Below, piece after piece: positions 14,878-15,201 of a stretch of 15,201 bases of DNA. Below the pieces are notes generated by a model that saw nothing but the letters and a program-made list of their open reading frames with translations, was not told where the DNA came from and ran no database searches. A program made the translations under genes and the position numbers. Source of the stretch: Candidatus Jacksonbacteria bacterium. GTDB taxonomy: Bacteria; Patescibacteriota; Patescibacteriia; UBA9629; GWA2-43-13. The stretch lies in assembly GCA_018698735.1 (NCBI GenBank), contig JABIPD010000016.1:1-15201 (forward strand). The letters run 5' to 3'. Positions within the stretch are counted from its first letter, which is position 1, and each line of letters opens with the position of its first letter.

Positions 14878-14987
14878 GTCATCTCGAGTTGATTCGCCTT
14901 GCTTGGCGGATCGGAGAGATCTGGGTACAAGTTAAACAACTCAATTAAATAAAAGATTTTTCGTCGCAAAACCTCCCTGGAAATGAT
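14878..14987. repeat. Hairpin element, copy 3 of the array (degenerate right end)
   Basis: The left end GTCATCTCGA and the stem side GGAGAGATCT are intact, and the apical stem is GATTCGCC / GGCGGATC around TTGCTT. The right end has decayed to TGGAAATGAT and the second-stem partner to AGATTTTTC. It lies just before the promoter at 15004. Confidence 0.65.
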
Positions 14988-15003
14988 AGTACTGATAAAT
15001 AAC

Positions 15004-15031
15004 TTGACAAAACAACACAAAAATATACAAT
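15004..15031 (+). promoter_or_regulatory. Near-consensus sigma70 promoter for the gene at the right edge
   Basis: TTGACA (15004-15009, 6 of 6) and TACAAT (15026-15031, 5 of 6) are 16 bases apart. The transcript would begin near 15038, giving a leader of about 90 bases before the ATG at 15130. I see no clear riboswitch or strong hairpin in that leader. Confidence 0.7.
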
Positions 15032-15129
15032 GAACTGTTCCTGGCGGCATTTTGCTGTCTCAATAATAAAATAAACACACATAGTGCGCGTATTGCTTGT
15101 CGTCACGTGGTATGTGCCAAAACATATAT

Positions 15130-15201
15130 ATGGAGGACAAAATTAGACTTGTTCAACAGCTTGTAGAGCAATCAGAAAAAAGTATTCGATCTGCTCAAAA
15201 A
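15130..15201 (+). CDS. N-terminal 24 codons of a further gene, cut by the window edge
   Basis: An ATG at 15130 opens a frame that stays open to the last base: MEDKIRLVQQLVEQSEKSIR and then SAQK. The heptad-like spacing of hydrophobic residues and the charged character suggest an amphipathic helix or coiled coil. The family is not recognisable from so little. A strong promoter lies about 100 bases upstream. The start context (catatATG, no Shine-Dalgarno upstream) matches the other genes of the window. It could be co-functional with the ATPase, but the intervening array and separate promoter make it an independent transcript. Confidence 0.6.
   Translation, partial: MEDKIRLVQQLVEQSEKSIRSAQK

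Larger units (their letters stand above)
14508..15000. repeat. Tandem array of three ~166-bp units, each with gene tail plus hairpin element
   Basis: The 592-base gap after the ATPase gene is mostly this array. Units begin at about 14508, 14675 and 14840 (periods 167 and 165). Each has a segment resembling the last codons and TAA of the ATPase, then TTGTTTCT or CTTTTCT-like bases, then a hairpin element beginning GTCATCTCGA exactly 11 bases after the first base of the TAA, then (units 1 and 2) ACAAGGAGACTC. Unit 3 is degenerate at its right end. Translated in register, the tails are SLKDSEPSR, SLKEPGTYY and SLEDSEPSH, each followed by TAA. Confidence 0.85.

Noticed and set aside
14508..15000. 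CRISPR array for the repeats downstream of the ATPase
   Set aside because: There are only three units of about 166 bp that are similar throughout, with no short identical repeats separated by unique spacers and no cas genes.
15038..15129. Possible riboswitch or structured leader before the last gene
   Set aside because: Only a weak CACATA/TATGTG pairing was found and no known riboswitch core could be recognised.

Overview
The window looks like a stretch of a Patescibacteria (Candidate Phyla Radiation) chromosome, probably of the Parcubacteria type. The reasons are an AT-rich composition, almost no Shine-Dalgarno sequences, a PEGA-domain membrane protein, a membrane-anchored type IV secretion-like ATPase, and several families of dispersed palindromic repeats. 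TGA is used as a stop (rmlD, pyrG, the 63-residue ORF) and no gene has internal TGA, so the recoded lineages (Gracilibacteria, Absconditabacteria) are unlikely. Presence of bL9 is compatible with Parcubacteria. The taxonomy is inference; no rRNA gene is present.

Left part (1-3828, + strand): the end of an unrecognised protein and a small two-span membrane protein are followed by a dTDP-L-rhamnose set in the order rmlC, rmlB, rmlD, rmlA. The first three are separated by 1-3 bases; rmlA follows after 110 bases. Together they convert glucose-1-phosphate and dTTP to dTDP-L-rhamnose, a precursor of surface polysaccharide. A convergent gene (3836-5296, - strand) encodes a membrane-anchored PEGA plus beta-propeller-like protein.

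Middle part (5297-10447): murA (peptidoglycan precursor synthesis), an S41/CtpA-type processing protease, rplI (bL9) and pyrG (CTP synthase) run on the + strand. They end at a head-to-head REP/BIME-like palindrome and a bidirectional terminator shared with the convergent rpmA (bL27), which has its own near-consensus promoter.

Right part (10448-15201): a lone pentapeptide-repeat gene on the - strand is clearly richer in GC than its neighbours and is probably acquired. Divergent from it is an apparently leaderless two-gene unit: an acidic protein with three VVGAP motifs, overlapping by 38 bases a large VirD4/TraG/HerA-like membrane ATPase. Downstream lies a tandem array of three units of about 166 bp. 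Each unit carries a foldable hairpin element and a copy of the last codons and stop of the ATPase gene. A strong promoter and the first 24 codons of a further gene follow.

The most unusual observations are the gene-tail echo in the tandem array with its covarying apical stems, the VVGAP-protein/ATPase pair, leaderless promoters, and the nearly uniform T-ATG start context without Shine-Dalgarno sequences.
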